From Clostridium sp. C8-1-8 (GTDB taxonomy: Bacteria; Bacillota; Clostridia; Clostridiales; Clostridiaceae), in the NCBI RefSeq assembly GCF_009928445.1, contig NZ_JAABNO010000035.1, positions 146 through 53,868 of the forward strand: DNA of 53,723 nt. The letters are read 5' to 3'. The position numbers and the translations under genes were made by a program. This document shows, piece after piece, positions 27,178 to 36,134 of the stretch (position 1 is the first letter of the stretch; each line of letters begins with the position of its first letter). The notes under the pieces are model-generated. The model was not told the origin of the DNA, did no database searches, and was given only the letters and a program-made list of their open reading frames with translations.

Positions 27178-27330
27178 CTATATATGAATGTATTCAAAAA
27201 ATGTGTGCGATGCAATACCTGGAAAAGTGTGGGATTATAAACTTGAGCCTATTAATTAAATTTAATCAAGCTCTAGGTGAAGATATGCTATATGATACCT
27301 ACACAAATGTATTCAAAAAATGTGTTTGGT
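27178..27330 (+). repeat. Family T repeat cluster C, left side (two + copies)
   Basis: Copies at 27178-27207 and 27301-27330, both ATGTATTCAAAAAATGTGT-type. The second is preceded by AAGCTCTAGGTGAAG, matching the AAGCTTTAGGGAGT lead of cluster A. Inverted copies on the right side of this block lie at 29562-29869. Confidence 0.7.
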
Positions 27331-27356
27331 GTTTAATGTTGGTGATTTTATTTAAA

Positions 27357-27389
27357 GGCTATGTTTTAATATAATGTTGAAATGTAGCC
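27357..27389 (+). repeat. Family G end, solitary
   Basis: GGCTATGTTTTAATATAATG followed by TTGAAATGTAGCC, facing the grpB relic and the transposase-like gene. No matching right end was found with confidence. Confidence 0.45.
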
Positions 27390-27424
27390 TTTAAAATCAT
27401 AGATGGGATTGTCCAACTATAATT

Positions 27425-28001
27425 TTAATATAAGAAAATTGCAATGTAATAACTAACTTGAGGTAATATGTTCATTAGATGAAAATTCCTCTTTTGCCTT
27501 TTTAATATAGATTTAATGAAATCATTCTTCCCATTTGTATATGAACTTCTATCATTGGCATATTTTATGGATAATTCCTTGTTTAAGCTTGAATATTCCT
27601 CAACTGCCTCCGTTTTTAACCGAAGATAATTACAAAAATTGATATGATTTTCCATATTTATTCATAAATTACTTCTATATGTAAATAGTGAGTCTTAACG
27701 TCTTCACATCCTTTAGCAAACATTATGCGACCTTCAACCACTGCATTATCTCCAAATTAGTCTCCGTTTGCTTCTAAAAGGTCTCTAAATTATCTACATC
27801 ATCTAATGATTTGACGTCTAGAGCAATATCTATAATTGGCTTAGAGTCAAGACCTTCTATTGATGCACTTCCTATATGTTGAATATCTATAGCTTTTTCA
27901 CCCAACAAGTATTTCAATAAATTTTCTTCATTATTGTAAGCCCCATTCCAACTAAAACTATACGGAACAACCTTAACAATTCCTCTCGCTAATCCAATCA
28001 C
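27425..28001 (-). pseudogene. GrpB/UPF0157 family nucleotidyltransferase-fold gene, broken
   Basis: The N-terminal part (27774-28001) has the family signature VPYSFSWNGAYNNEEN, then DIQHIGSASIEGLDSKPIID. The C-terminal part (27425-27655) has NHINFCNYLRLKTEAVEEYS and KYANDRSSYTNGKNDFI. The stretch between can be read in one frame as ANGD-stop-FGDNAVVEGRIMFAKG, then THYLHIEVIYE-stop-IWK. Two TAA codons (near 27762 and 27663) and one missing A in the run encoding WKNH break the gene. Intact homologues are about 170 residues and widespread; function unclear. Located inside family T cluster C. Confidence 0.75.
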
Positions 28002-28483
28002 TTAGCCAGCCTCTCTGAATTCATATTTGCAATATTTTACTTCATCATAATTTACTACTGTTTATTAAACTAAAGTTATTAACCACGCTTATTATAGAAT
28101 AATTTCCTAAATACTATGCGTGTCATACATGCAATGGATTTCTATTTTTAAGCATTTTATTTTGATATACAAATTTGATACATTGCTTTGAAGTAAAAAA
28201 TATTAGCATTTACTAGTTCGTCATCTTTAAATATTTGAAGTCTTTTGAACTACTTAATATAGTTCATATACTATTGAAAAAGTGGATTAGAAAGAAAGAT
28301 ATGAGTCAATAATTTAAATAGAATATGGTGAAATACAGGCGTCTATAGTTTCACTAAAGAGACATAAAGATGCACCAGTCTGGTTAAAAAACTATTTTAT
28401 AACATATTATACATTAAATACAATATGCTTACAGGTTTTGTAACTTTAAGAAATTAATTAGATGTATGCGTTTTTATACACCA

Positions 28484-28499
28484 TATGTAACTTTACATA
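28484..28499. promoter_or_regulatory. Palindrome upstream of the transposase-like gene
   Basis: TATGTAA and TTACATA are perfect arms around CT, 55 bp before the start codon, possibly an operator. The remainder of 28002-28553 shows nothing specific. Confidence 0.35.
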
Positions 28500-28553
28500 C
28501 GTAGTCCTAAATACTGTCACAAGGCTAATTAAGAGATATTGGAGAGGGTTTCC

Positions 28554-29501
28554 ATGGTGAAAATGAGAACTAAAGCTAATGGTGATAAATCAAATATTTG
28601 CTATACTTCAAAAGAAGATTATTACAAAAGTCGCCAAGTTAAATGTTGTCCGCAGTGTGGCAGCGAAGAATTTAATAAACATGGATTTTATAATCATATT
28701 CAAAGATATAAGTGTAAAAATTGTGACAAGTCTTTCTCTAGTACTACTAGATCACTATGGAGTTATTCTAAAAAAGATGTTAAAACATGGATGAAGTTTG
28801 TTGAATTCACTTTAGAAAAGAAATCTCTAAGATTTTCTGCTAAAGAATTGAAAATAGGCTTAACTACCGCATTCTACTGGCGCCATAAGATTCTTCACAG
28901 TTTAACCTCGGAAAAAAAGAAAGAGGTTTTAAGTGGAGTTGTTCATGCTGGAAAAGTATTCTTTAAAGAAAGTTTTAAAGGTTGCAGAGATATGAAGAGT
29001 AAAGAAATAAAGGAAAGTAAATGGAATATGTGGGATTTAAGGAATCCAAGAAAGAGTATTTGGGTTTTTAGTGCTATTTCTAGTAATGACTCTATGTTTG
29101 CAACTTCAGTAGAGCCTCATATAAAAATGAAATTTTTTAAAGAAAAGATATTTTCAAGGGTAGATAAAAAAGCTTATATTGTGCCATATCATAGGGATGG
29201 GTATGTACAAACCATTGCTAAAGAGTACAACAAGAAAAGACTTATGGAAGTTGAAAAAGATCCTAGAATACTATATTTAAGGAGAAATATCAAAGAGTTT
29301 ATAGCTGTTTTCAGAGGGATTGCCACAAAATACTTACAAAGATATCTTGAACTTTATATATTGGTAAATACCAAGGAAAACCCAAGTTGCTTGAAGCTAA
29401 TGGGTGAAAATTTTCTTGAAGAAAGTAACTTTATTAGAACTAATATTTTAAGAAATTCCCAAGGTTATCTCAAAGAACCATCAAGATGGATCGAAGCTTA
29501 A
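28554..29501 (+). CDS. IS1595-like transposase homologue lacking expected catalytic residues
   Basis: The ATG at 28554 follows GGAGAGGG. The 315-residue product starts with a zinc ribbon (Cys32-x2-Cys35, Cys54-x2-Cys57) and a helix-turn-helix region (about 70-115), as in IS1595-family transposases. The following FFKESFKG block and the RGIATKYLQRYLELY block are also typical. The residue before FF that should be the first catalytic Asp lies in HAGK (131-134) instead of an ADE-type motif. The second block, IVPYHRDGY, lacks Asp at the usual place. The third, NIKEFIAVFRG, diverges too. The frame is nonetheless intact, so it may be domesticated as a DNA-binding protein, or decaying by substitutions only. 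Family T repeats flank it. Confidence 0.75.
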   Translation: MVKMRTKANGDKSNICYTSKEDYYKSRQVKCCPQCGSEEFNKHGFYNHIQRYKCKNCDKSFSSTTRSLWSYSKKDVKTWMKFVEFTLEKKSLRFSAKELKIGLTTAFYWRHKILHSLTSEKKKEVLSGVVHAGKVFFKESFKGCRDMKSKEIKESKWNMWDLRNPRKSIWVFSAISSNDSMFATSVEPHIKMKFFKEKIFSRVDKKAYIVPYHRDGYVQTIAKEYNKKRLMEVEKDPRILYLRRNIKEFIAVFRGIATKYLQRYLELYILVNTKENPSCLKLMGENFLEESNFIRTNILRNSQGYLKEPSRWIEA

Positions 29502-29561
29502 AAACAAAACTATCCGCAGTAAAGTCTTTTCATTATTTATCACTGTTAACTATAAAAACAA

Positions 29562-29869
29562 CATTATTTAGATACATTAACATAGATATAGCAATAGAAA
29601 GCATGGACTAAAAGGGAAAATATTGTGAGTGTTGAGAAATTTGGATAGAGTTATTTGCACAGTAACCCTACCAACATTTTTTCAATACATTCGCATAGGC
29701 AATGAAAACACAACAGCCTAGGTGCTCAATGGGACAGGCACTTTAAGAAGAAACTTGCGCTAAATTCATATATAAAATTAAGTTTTTATAAAGAAAATGA
29801 AGGAAAATAAAGCAGATTTTTAAGGCGAAAAAATCTCCCCAACATTTTTTAAATACATTGACATAGGCT
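29562..29869 (-). repeat. Family T repeat cluster C, right side (three - copies)
   Basis: Inverted copies at 29669-29700 (CCAACATTTTTTCAATACAT) and 29837-29869 (CCCAACATTTTTTAAATACA), plus a more diverged one at about 29562-29590 (CAACATTATTTAGATACATT). Together with the left side they enclose about 2.3 kb holding the grpB relic and the transposase-like gene. The rest of 29502-30083 is featureless. Confidence 0.7.
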
Positions 29870-30083
29870 TCTAGAATATAGTTATAGGTATACTAGTATT
29901 GCTGTAAGTATCTGTATCTAAAAATCTATGAAACTATTAGCTATTTTAGATTGGGTATAAGTCTCCATGCAATGATAATCAACTCTGGAGATCTTCTAAA
30001 AACTCTAATATTGCATATAAGCATAAATTATATATGAGGTATATGAATTAAAGATAAATAAATTAAAGTTTGTATTTAAAATA

Positions 30084-30887
30084 TTATACAGTGGTGAGCT
30101 TATACTTATGATTACAATAAGTTATAGTATAATTTATAAAGTCTTTAACAGCTTGGGCTCTTTTTATTTTCGAGGAATAAAAAGACTTGCTAGTGCCGTT
30201 CTCTCGTATTCTTAATGCTTCTTTAACTATTAATTTAAAGTCATCAGGTAAAGTGTTAAGTGCATATCTGGCAGAGTTAGATTTAGAAGTTATGTTCTTT
30301 TTCTCAAGGGAGTACAAAATCCTACACTGAGTTAATATAGAAAACTCAATGGAATCAGCAGTGAAAAAACCAAGCTTATTGGCAAGTTTATTCTTCCAGT
30401 AGGTATTTAAATTGTAGTTCATTGTACCTATAACATCATCCCAATTAACTTTGATATTTAAAACTGTAATGTCAGGACTATTTATGGGAATGCCTTTGTT
30501 TTGTAAGGTCCACCACGTAACGTAGTTAATATCATAATACCCATAGTTATGAACTTTATTATGGGCAAAATATAGATAGGGACTTATATCTCCATTAGTC
30601 TTACCAATTTTTTCTTTGGTAATATACATACCCTCCATTTTTTTAGCATATTTAAACTTGTTATTTAATTGTTTATGTATAGCTTTCAATCTGATTAATT
30701 CTTCAGTTGTAAAATTTTCGTTTAGTATAGTAATAAAATCGATGTCACTTTTGTTTACATCAAAAGCGCCTAATGATATAGAGTTATATATGTATACTCC
30801 AAATATATTAGTACCAAAAGATCGTTTTATACTTGCTTCATATTCCACTAATAAAGGATATATAATATCCGGAATTCTGCTACACAT
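30084..30887 (-). CDS. Aminoglycoside nucleotidyltransferase-like protein (AadA/DUF4111 type)
   Basis: A 267-residue product with a nucleotidyltransferase fold at residues 1-110 and a helical DUF4111-type C-terminal domain, the architecture of ANT(3'') and ANT(9) enzymes that adenylylate spectinomycin or streptomycin. The key block reads YNSISLGAFDVNKSDIDF: both catalytic Asp of the SDIDF motif are present, but Gly of the usual GS motif is Asn. Cytoplasmic. No strong ribosome binding site is visible and the gene stands alone. Actual drug resistance cannot be inferred. Confidence 0.75.
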   Translation of the reverse strand: MCSRIPDIIYPLLVEYEASIKRSFGTNIFGVYIYNSISLGAFDVNKSDIDFITILNENFTTEELIRLKAIHKQLNNKFKYAKKMEGMYITKEKIGKTNGDISPYLYFAHNKVHNYGYYDINYVTWWTLQNKGIPINSPDITVLNIKVNWDDVIGTMNYNLNTYWKNKLANKLGFFTADSIEFSILTQCRILYSLEKKNITSKSNSARYALNTLPDDFKLIVKEALRIRENGTSKSFYSSKIKRAQAVKDFINYTITYCNHKYKLTTV

Positions 30888-31215
30888 AATTTTAACATCG
30901 CTTATTAGGACTATTGGATTAAGGTATTAAAATTTCAATTAGATTTGCTCAAAATAATAAAAGTATTTTGGCAACCTTTTTATTCCAATTGATATTTAGG
31001 CATATTATACTATAATTGGCTTTGATTATAAATTACGATTTGGAAAAACTTCAAAAGCATAAATTAGAAAGTTAACTGAGAAAAGAATTTGAAAATGTAA
31101 GTTTTATTACGAAAGTACAGATCTATTCTCTGAAAAATACAGATCTTATTTAATAAGGTATACAAAAGTTCATTATAGCATTATAGGTACAAATAATTAA
31201 TAAGGGGGTTAATTA
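30888..31215. other. Divergent intergenic region, nothing recognised
   Basis: AT-rich spacer between divergent genes, without recognisable repeats or hairpins. TAAGGGGG before 31216 is a ribosome binding site. Confidence 0.4.
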
Positions 31216-31647
31216 ATGAATTTTTATAAAGCGTTAAAGGCGCATGTAATTATATGTGTATTAGCATATTTATCCTATGCATTCACGGATAAATTGCCTG
31301 GTAAAAGCATCTTAATGGTGAATATTGCCTTAATATTTATAATGTATTTATTAAGTGGGTTTTTTATGGAAAGGATGGGATCAAGACTAGATAACTTTAA
31401 ATCTGTGGCTATAATATTTGGAATAGGGGCAGTGGTTTGGATAATAAGTGTTGTTGCAATGGGATTTGGTCCTATAGTAAACCCTAATTGGCTAACATAC
31501 GGTTTGTACACTGCCTATTTTCTACCTATAATTAATATTTTTAATATAAAGAGTCCGTTCGTTTACTTGATTGCAGCATTTCTTCCAACTTTTCTAATGT
31601 GGATTGGTATAGAATTAAAGAAAGTGGTCGTAGTAAAAAAGCGTTAG
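31216..31647 (+). CDS. Four-helix membrane protein of unknown function
   Basis: A 143-residue integral membrane protein with four hydrophobic segments (about 8-25, 33-52, 66-88, 112-132) and a basic C-terminus VVVVKKR, suggesting the C-terminus is cytosolic. GGGGG precedes the ATG. It is monocistronic with a strong terminator at 31666-31717. Family not recognised. Confidence 0.65.
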   Translation: MNFYKALKAHVIICVLAYLSYAFTDKLPGKSILMVNIALIFIMYLLSGFFMERMGSRLDNFKSVAIIFGIGAVVWIISVVAMGFGPIVNPNWLTYGLYTAYFLPIINIFNIKSPFVYLIAAFLPTFLMWIGIELKKVVVVKKR

Positions 31648-31665
31648 TATAAGTTATTGGAAATT

Positions 31666-31717
31666 AAATATAAAAGCCTATGCTTTAATGATTATTTTAG
31701 CATAGGCTTTTATATTT
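31666..31717. terminator. 19-bp perfect terminator hairpin
   Basis: AAATATAAAAGCCTATGCT pairs perfectly with AGCATAGGCTTTTATATTT. The A-rich left and T-rich right arms allow it to act in both directions. Confidence 0.8.
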
Positions 31718-32195
31718 GCTGAAGCTAAGTATTATAAATAAAGCAATATATTAGACAAACTATAAATTCTATAAAAATATAACCTTTCAGAAAATGTATC
31801 TATTAAATATGAAATCCATTTTCAAAACTTTTCTGGTTCCTGACAGGAAAACTTAAACAATGTAAATATCAAATTCCCCATAGAGTAGTTTACATAGAAT
31901 ATTTAAGTTGGGTTTAAGGTTTGGCTTGTAAAATAAGTTTATAGGGAGCGGAAAACCTCATGGATACTATATATTTATATGATTTTATAAATATATAAAT
32001 ATAACAATTTAAGAATAGAGATTAGAATTTAAGAGGTTAAGAATTCAAGGGAAGGTAGATTGGGAAGAATTAACTGGAAAGTTGACTTTATATATTTCTT
32101 AACTATATAAGATAGGATTGTCAGTTTATTGCTAACCTATGCAGTTAAATGTTTACATTAAAAACAACTGATGCTAATATAAGTTATATATCGAA

Positions 32196-32207
32196 TTAGA
32201 TATCTAA
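32196..32207. promoter_or_regulatory. Candidate MarR operator
   Basis: The perfect palindrome TTAGATATCTAA, with a second half-site TTAGATAT nine bases downstream, lies about 100 bp before the marR-type gene. The rest of 31718-32305 is AT-rich spacer without a gene. Confidence 0.4.
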
Positions 32208-32305
32208 CTTACATTTTAGATATATGTAAAGTATAAATTAAGAGACAGCTGAAGATGTGCTGCATAAATAGGATAGATACAACTTTACTTTAAAGGAGCA
32301 GTAGA

Positions 32306-32725
32306 ATGAGAAGTAAATTTCATAATTTATTAATTAGAACAATGGCATCTCACTCTAAGAGAAGTCAAAGTCAGTTTATGGAGCTTGGATTATCACCAGG
32401 ACAGCCTAAAATACTTGAAGTTTTAAAAGATATGGATGGATGTATGCAGAAGGAGCTGGCTGCGGCCTGTAATGTTGAGCCTGCTACTATCACTAGTATA
32501 TTGCCTAGTATGGAGAAGAATGAATTAATAACTAGGAAGAGTAAAAGCTATACCTCTGGAAAAAGATCCTTAAGCGTTAGTTTAACAGAAAAAGGCAGAG
32601 CTATGGAAAAAGACATTAGTAAGATAGTAGATCAGGTTGAAGAGCTAAGTTTTCAGGGCTTTGCTGAAGAAGAAAAAGAACTGTTTCTATCAATGTTAGA
32701 GAGAGTTTATGAAAATATTAAGTAG
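32306..32725 (+). CDS. MarR family transcriptional regulator
   Basis: A 139-residue winged-helix protein. The recognition region is GCMQKELAAACNVEPATITS, then the wing with SYTSGKRSLSVSLTEKGRAM. AAAGGAG precedes the ATG. It is the first gene before the DUF3237 and esterase genes and probably represses the unit and itself through the palindrome at 32196. Intergenic distances of 140-200 bp mean separate promoters are possible. Confidence 0.9.
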   Translation: MRSKFHNLLIRTMASHSKRSQSQFMELGLSPGQPKILEVLKDMDGCMQKELAAACNVEPATITSILPSMEKNELITRKSKSYTSGKRSLSVSLTEKGRAMEKDISKIVDQVEELSFQGFAEEEKELFLSMLERVYENIK

Positions 32726-32864
32726 CTATTATAAGCTGGAGTATTGAAAACACAAGTCTAAAATCCCTAGGTATAACTATAGTGGTTTAGTTATAGCAGG
32801 GTGCCAATTTATATAATTAAATTTAAATAATTAGAATAAAACTTAAAGAAGGAGGGGCGTTAAT

Positions 32865-33305
32865 ATGTTACTTGAAGCTAATTTAGTTTTATCGCTGGAG
32901 GTAAAGATTGGGCCTATACAAGAAATAGGTGAAAATATTGAGGGCTTTTTAAATGTTATACCAATTACAGGAGGAACTTTTAAATGTCTGGATAATGAAG
33001 GACAAACTGTCCGTGGTATTGTACTTCCTGGAGGTGCTGATTGGAATACGATAAAAAATGAAAATTTGTCCCATGCCTTTGCAAAGTATGTAATTCAAAC
33101 GGAAGATAAGGTGCTTATTTCTGTGGAAAATGAAGGATATATGGATAATAGGGCAGACAAGCAAGTAATTAAGACCATACCTAGATTTAAAGTGGATGAC
33201 AACAGTAGGTATAGTCATTTGAATTATGGAGTATTTGTGGGGCAGCTTGACTTTAATGGCGATAAAGAACCCTTTGTGGATATAAAAGTATACAAGCTAA
33301 AATAG
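32865..33305 (+). CDS. DUF3237 family protein
   Basis: A 146-residue cytosolic protein with the DUF3237 pattern: an N-terminal strand VLSLEVKIGPIQEIG, then GGTFKCLDNEGQTVRGIVLPG, GADWNTIK and a final NYGVFVGQLDF. The family forms a beta-barrel of unknown role and is often next to hydrolases and regulators of aromatic compound metabolism. AGGAGGGG precedes the ATG. It lies between marR and the esterase gene. Confidence 0.85.
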   Translation: MLLEANLVLSLEVKIGPIQEIGENIEGFLNVIPITGGTFKCLDNEGQTVRGIVLPGGADWNTIKNENLSHAFAKYVIQTEDKVLISVENEGYMDNRADKQVIKTIPRFKVDDNSRYSHLNYGVFVGQLDFNGDKEPFVDIKVYKLK

Positions 33306-33508
33306 CAAATCTGAAAGTTTATGAATTTAAAAACTCCGATGGTAAGCTTAATGAGATTTAGAAAATAGACTTGGTATATGAGTGGTGGAAATTTAATTTA
33401 GATAAGAACTGCTGTCAGAAATTTGTAGAACAGCTTTAAAAATGGAGTTTGTATATAAGTGATAAAGATTTAATTAAAATAATAAGTGTAGAAGGGAAGA
33501 ATTAAATA

Positions 33509-34306
33509 ATGAATATTTGGGAAACACCTATTGGATTTGATGAAAAGAAGATTGATGTAGAGTATGGTACCTTGAATGATGTAAGATATGAATCAACAAC
33601 TACAGGAACCACAAGAAAATGTTTTGTTATAACTCCAGCAGGTTATGATAAGTCGAAAAAGTACCCTGTGCTATATTTGCTACATGGTATTGGTGGAACT
33701 TATACAGAATGGCTTCAAGGAGAACCGGTGAATATAATTGGTAACCTTATGGCTCAAGGACAATGTTCAGAAATGATTGTGGTTTTACCGAATGTAAGAA
33801 CCTGCGCAGAAGAGGGTGTACCAAAGGATATACTTAGTAAGGAAAACATTGCAGCCTTTGATAATTTTATAAATGATTTGAAGAATGACTTAATGCCTTT
33901 CATAAGTAAAAATTATTCAGTAAGCACTAAATGGGAGGATACTGCTATAGCAGGACTTTCTATGGGGGGAAGAGAGTCTCTTTACATTGGATTCTCCATG
34001 TTAGATACCTTTGCGTATATAGGAGGTTTTTCACCAGCTCCAGGCTTACTTCCATATTCAGAGCTTTCCTACGAGGGGCAGCTTAAAGAAGAGAAATTTA
34101 ATATCCCAAGTAGCAAGAAGACACCAAAGCTTATATTGATGTGCAATGGTAATAACGACAGAATAGTTGGAAAGGTTGCTAACACCTATCATGAGGTATT
34201 AGAGAAAAATAATGTTGCTCATCAATGGTATACAATGGATGGAGACCACGACTTTGGCGTTTGGAAAAATGCATTGTACAATTTCGCTAAGAGAATATTT
34301 AAGTAG
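33509..34306 (+). CDS. Esterase of the feruloyl esterase/S-formylglutathione hydrolase fold (PF00756)
   Basis: A 265-residue alpha/beta hydrolase. The catalytic triad is visible: Ser151 in GLSMGG, Asp217 in NGNNDRIV, His247 in DGDHDFGVW. LLHGIGG near residue 57 supplies the oxyanion loop. It is close to the esterase modules of plant cell-wall-degrading enzymes but has no signal peptide, so a cytosolic role on imported esters is likely. Last gene of the MarR/DUF3237 unit. A 16-bp hairpin follows at 34377. Confidence 0.85.
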   Translation: MNIWETPIGFDEKKIDVEYGTLNDVRYESTTTGTTRKCFVITPAGYDKSKKYPVLYLLHGIGGTYTEWLQGEPVNIIGNLMAQGQCSEMIVVLPNVRTCAEEGVPKDILSKENIAAFDNFINDLKNDLMPFISKNYSVSTKWEDTAIAGLSMGGRESLYIGFSMLDTFAYIGGFSPAPGLLPYSELSYEGQLKEEKFNIPSSKKTPKLILMCNGNNDRIVGKVANTYHEVLEKNNVAHQWYTMDGDHDFGVWKNALYNFAKRIFK

Positions 34307-34376
34307 GATTAGTTACTACGCCAATCATATCTCTTATTTGGCAAGATAAGTTTATGACCATAAAGAAATAGGTTCA

Positions 34377-34414
34377 AATTATAAGAGAAGCCACTTTAGG
34401 CTTCTCTTATAATT
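34377..34414. terminator. 16-bp perfect hairpin after the esterase gene
   Basis: AATTATAAGAGAAGCC / GGCTTCTCTTATAATT. It probably serves the + strand gene. Confidence 0.65.
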
Positions 34415-34423
34415 TATGATATA

Positions 34424-34447
34424 TCAACATTATTTCAAAACATAGCC
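34424..34447 (-). repeat. Family G end, solitary
   Basis: On the - strand it reads GGCTATGTTTTGAAATAATG with TTGA, like the other family G ends. No partner was found. Confidence 0.4.
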
Positions 34448-34655
34448 TTTTATTAAGATATATATATGCACAAATATATATTTCTAAGTGGCTATTATCT
34501 AAAGATTTCATAATTAGATCTTCAACTTATGCATTCCATGAAGCTATGAGAAACTGAAATTTTCCAACAAGTATAAATTAAGCTTGTAAAAACTTTTTAA
34601 GAAGTCTATGCACAAGATAATTATATAGTTATCTGAAAATATCAATTAAAAGTTT

Positions 34656-35309
34656 TTATTTTACTGCTTTAATTAATGCAGCCTTGGTCCATCTCTTCTC
34701 TAATGTAATACTTTTAAAACCTGCATCAGAAAGTAAAGTGCGTTCAGTGTCTAGTGCAAGTGGAACATCAATATGAATAGTGCCAAAAGGAACTTGTTGC
34801 TTTTCATAGAGCTCTTCAGCAAGTTTAAGCATGGTGATTTCAGTAGCTTTGTCACTACAAGCTGTGTCACCATTTATGAAATACCCATCTGTTTTTAATG
34901 AGTTGTATATCTTCTTATATAGCTTTGCCTTTTGTTCAAGCTTAAAATGATGCAAGGAATAAGTTGAAAGTACAAGATCAAAACTATTTTCTGCAAAGGG
35001 AACATCAAAGTATGAACCGCAGATTGTGTTTAGTGCCACAGTTGGATGTAGGTTCTTTTGCTTCAATTGTTCCAACATTCCAGGTGAAATATCGATGGCT
35101 GTAACTGTAGAATTATGTTTAATTCTTTCTATTTCCAAGCCAGTACCGCAGCCAAGAACTAAAATGTTTTTTGGCTTACCGCAACTAATAATCTGTTTCT
35201 CAATCTCATCATAAAATTCACTCATACCAAGGTCTTCGTAAAAATGTCTGTCATAATCAGAAGCACATTTATTGAAATGTACATCCATATCTTCAGCCTC
35301 AAACCCCAT
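34656..35309 (-). CDS. Class I SAM-dependent methyltransferase
   Basis: A 217-residue Rossmann-fold methyltransferase. Motif I is ILVLGCGTGLEI (SAM glycine loop), the acidic strand-2 end is TAIDISPGML, and motif IV/post I is FDLVLSTYSLHHF. The substrate is unknown; the sequence is of the UbiE/methyltransferase 25 kind acting on small molecules. AGGAGGG precedes the ATG. Single gene, facing the esterase gene. Confidence 0.85.
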   Translation of the reverse strand: MGFEAEDMDVHFNKCASDYDRHFYEDLGMSEFYDEIEKQIISCGKPKNILVLGCGTGLEIERIKHNSTVTAIDISPGMLEQLKQKNLHPTVALNTICGSYFDVPFAENSFDLVLSTYSLHHFKLEQKAKLYKKIYNSLKTDGYFINGDTACSDKATEITMLKLAEELYEKQQVPFGTIHIDVPLALDTERTLLSDAGFKSITLEKRWTKAALIKAVK

Positions 35310-35720
35310 TGTTTTCCCTCCTTTAATATAAAAAAGTTATTTTGTAGTTGAAAAAATACAATTCCCTGAATTTACGTATTTAGCTGTGATATCAGCAACA
35401 TAGGTTTATTTTTAGGAAATGTTTACTAAATTATACATCTTGTAGTGGGTGGGGTGCAAGTGTTTTTAACTGTTTCGTAAAATCCTATAAATTGAAAAAG
35501 TAACCTCAGTTTAATAAAATACTAAATCGAAAAATTAAGAAGCTAAGATAAAGGCTAGATGAAATTTATCCTAATAGCATTTTTTAAGCAATAATGTTAT
35601 AGAAAGATACAATAGTTAAAAGAAATAAAAATATAGGAAATAACCTTTTAAATTATATTTAGGTTCCTTTAGGAATTATTTAAAATGTTATAAAAAATGT
35701 ATATTATGGGGTTTACAAGT

Positions 35721-35769
35721 ATATCATTAAATGATATATTATATTAAATGATATATCATTTAATGATAT
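35721..35769. promoter_or_regulatory. Overlapping palindromes, candidate PadR operator
   Basis: ATATCATT-A-AATGATAT (35721-35737) and ATATCATT-T-AATGATAT (35753-35769) are repeated palindromes. Between and overlapping the second, 35743-35764 is a perfect 22-bp palindrome. They lie just before the ribosome binding site of the padR gene, consistent with autoregulation. The remainder of 35310-35720 is AT-rich and empty. Confidence 0.65.
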
Positions 35770-35794
35770 AGTGAAAAAGGAGAAGAGGTAGTTT

Positions 35795-36121
35795 ATGCCG
35801 AGAAAAGATTCTATAGATATTGGTGAATTAACTGATTCTGCTTTCTATATTTTAGCCAGTGTAATCGAGGAAAAACACGGATATCTGATCATGAAGGCCA
35901 TTGAAAAGTTTACTGATAATGAAGTAAATATTGGACCGGCTTCACTTTACACTACTTTGAAAAAGCTTCTATCAGCAGAGTTAGTGGAGTTAAGCTCAGA
36001 GGTGGAAGAAAATAAAAAGGTGTATAGGATAACGGAAAAGGGACGAGAGATGCTGAAAAATGAGATAAGAAGAAAAAAACAGATGATAAAGTTTGCTGAA
36101 AAATTTCTATCTTGTGAGTAA
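35795..36121 (+). CDS. PadR family transcriptional regulator
   Basis: A 108-residue winged-helix protein, the short PadR type: SAFYILASVIEEKHGYLIMK, then GPASLYTTLKKLLSAELVEL as the recognition helix and a basic C-terminal helix for dimerisation. AAAGGAG precedes the ATG. The DUF2812 gene starts 14 bp after the stop, the common PadR-DUF2812 pairing. It is expected to bind the palindromes at 35721-35769. Confidence 0.9.
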   Translation: MPRKDSIDIGELTDSAFYILASVIEEKHGYLIMKAIEKFTDNEVNIGPASLYTTLKKLLSAELVELSSEVEENKKVYRITEKGREMLKNEIRRKKQMIKFAEKFLSCE

Positions 36122-36134
36122 GGAGTTGGAGTTT

